DNA of 21,270 nucleotides from Cloacibacterium sp964530915 (GTDB lineage Bacteria > Bacteroidota > Bacteroidia > Flavobacteriales > Weeksellaceae), in NCBI GenBank assembly GCA_964530915.1, contig CAZHCK010000039.1, positions 1-21,270 on the forward strand. The letters run 5' to 3'. The notes under the pieces were generated by a model that made no database searches, was not told the origin of the DNA, and saw only the letters and a list, made by a program, of their open reading frames with translations. Position numbers and translations under genes: made by a program. Every line of letters starts with the position of its first letter. The stretch's first letter is position 1. Shown piece by piece: positions 20,944 to 21,270 of this stretch.

Positions 20944-21270
20944 TATCTTGAAACTGGGCCTTGATATTCGTCGCTTAATTTATTGATTTCTTCTTTAGAT
21001 TCTTGAATTAACTCGTCAGAAGATTTTCCTTCGATTTGTTTTCTTAAATCTAATTCTTCTTTTATTTTTTCGGTAGGATCGTATTCTTGAGCTGCTTTTT
21101 TTACTTTTTCTATTTCGCGCTTTATTTCCGAGACTGGATTATCTGTTTCCTTCATGATTTCCGATTTTACATCTTCCATCGCATCTTTCATTTTACGCAC
21201 TCCTTGTCCTAATCCTCTTGCAATTTCAGGGATTTTATTAGGTCCAAATAAAACGACAATTACCAAAGCA
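20943..21270 (-). CDS. tatA: Sec-independent translocase subunit TatA/TatB family (5' end cut off by the window edge)
   Basis: Component of the twin-arginine translocon that moves folded proteins across the inner membrane. The visible part begins inside the N-terminal membrane helix (ALVIVVLFGP) and continues with the FGPNKIPEIARGLGQGVRKM hinge and amphipathic helix that define TatA/B/E proteins. It then has a long, charged, helical tail of about 85 residues ending in DEYQGPVSR. The true start lies beyond 21270; the apparent TTG near 21266 is an internal Leu codon. A tail this long, without Pro-rich sequence, fits the single TatA/TatB-like proteins of flavobacteria, so A versus B is not resolved. 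The stop overlaps the PAP2 start by one base. Confidence 0.9.
   Translation of the reverse strand, partial: ALVIVVLFGPNKIPEIARGLGQGVRKMKDAMEDVKSEIMKETDNPVSEIKREIEKVKKAAQEYDPTEKIKEELDLRKQIEGKSSDELIQESKEEINKLSDEYQGPVSR

Noticed and set aside
1..21270. CRISPR array, tRNA/rRNA genes, prophage or defence genes
   Set aside because: No regularly spaced repeats, no cloverleaf or rRNA sequence, and no integrase, transposase, nuclease or toxin-antitoxin proteins were found on either strand.

Overview
The window looks like chromosomal DNA of a low-GC member of the Flavobacteriia, most likely Weeksellaceae (Chryseobacterium/Cloacibacterium-like). The evidence is strong A+T bias, A-rich leaders without Shine-Dalgarno sequences, repeated Bacteroidota-type -7 promoter boxes (TAnnTTTG) 14-22 nt before start codons, a cobalamin riboswitch in front of a TonB-dependent receptor, and the protein families present. 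The taxon is inferred from sequence character, not from a database match. No tRNA, rRNA, CRISPR array, transposase or phage gene was seen.

Left (1-3.8 kb): a minus-strand arsenic operon in the order arsR, arsM, an unassigned SAM methyltransferase, an arsC-type reductase and acr3. Arsenate would be reduced by ArsC; arsenite would be expelled by Acr3 or methylated by ArsM; ArsR would repress from a dyad overlapping the promoter. A nested hairpin repeat lies between arsR and arsM, and a 33-bp double palindrome lies between arsM and the second methyltransferase.

Centre (3.8-13.6 kb): a divergent yggS (PLP homeostasis), a solitary sigma-54 response regulator that ends without a DNA-binding domain and is closed by a strong terminator, then a secreted M1 aminopeptidase overlapping a small unknown gene. 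Converging on these with only 3 nt between stop codons is a minus-strand pair, dacB (PBP4) and a membrane sensor histidine kinase. Next come a 146-residue protein of uncertain function with its own promoter and terminator, and an rsh-nhaA pair (stringent response enzyme and Na+/H+ antiporter, 2 nt apart).

Right (13.6-21.3 kb): a bidirectional terminator separates nhaA from the convergent namA (Old Yellow Enzyme). A divergent cdd (cytidine deaminase) follows. A full cobalamin riboswitch with a downstream terminator-like hairpin then leads a BtuB-like TonB-dependent receptor. Beyond it, yihY and rlmH diverge from overlapping promoters, and a tat-PAP2 pair runs in from the right edge.

Most genes are ordinary housekeeping or accessory functions. 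The least explained elements are the two repeats in the ars operon, the second ars methyltransferase, the overlapping yihY/rlmH promoters and the regulator lacking an HTH. I did not see a clearly new multi-gene system.
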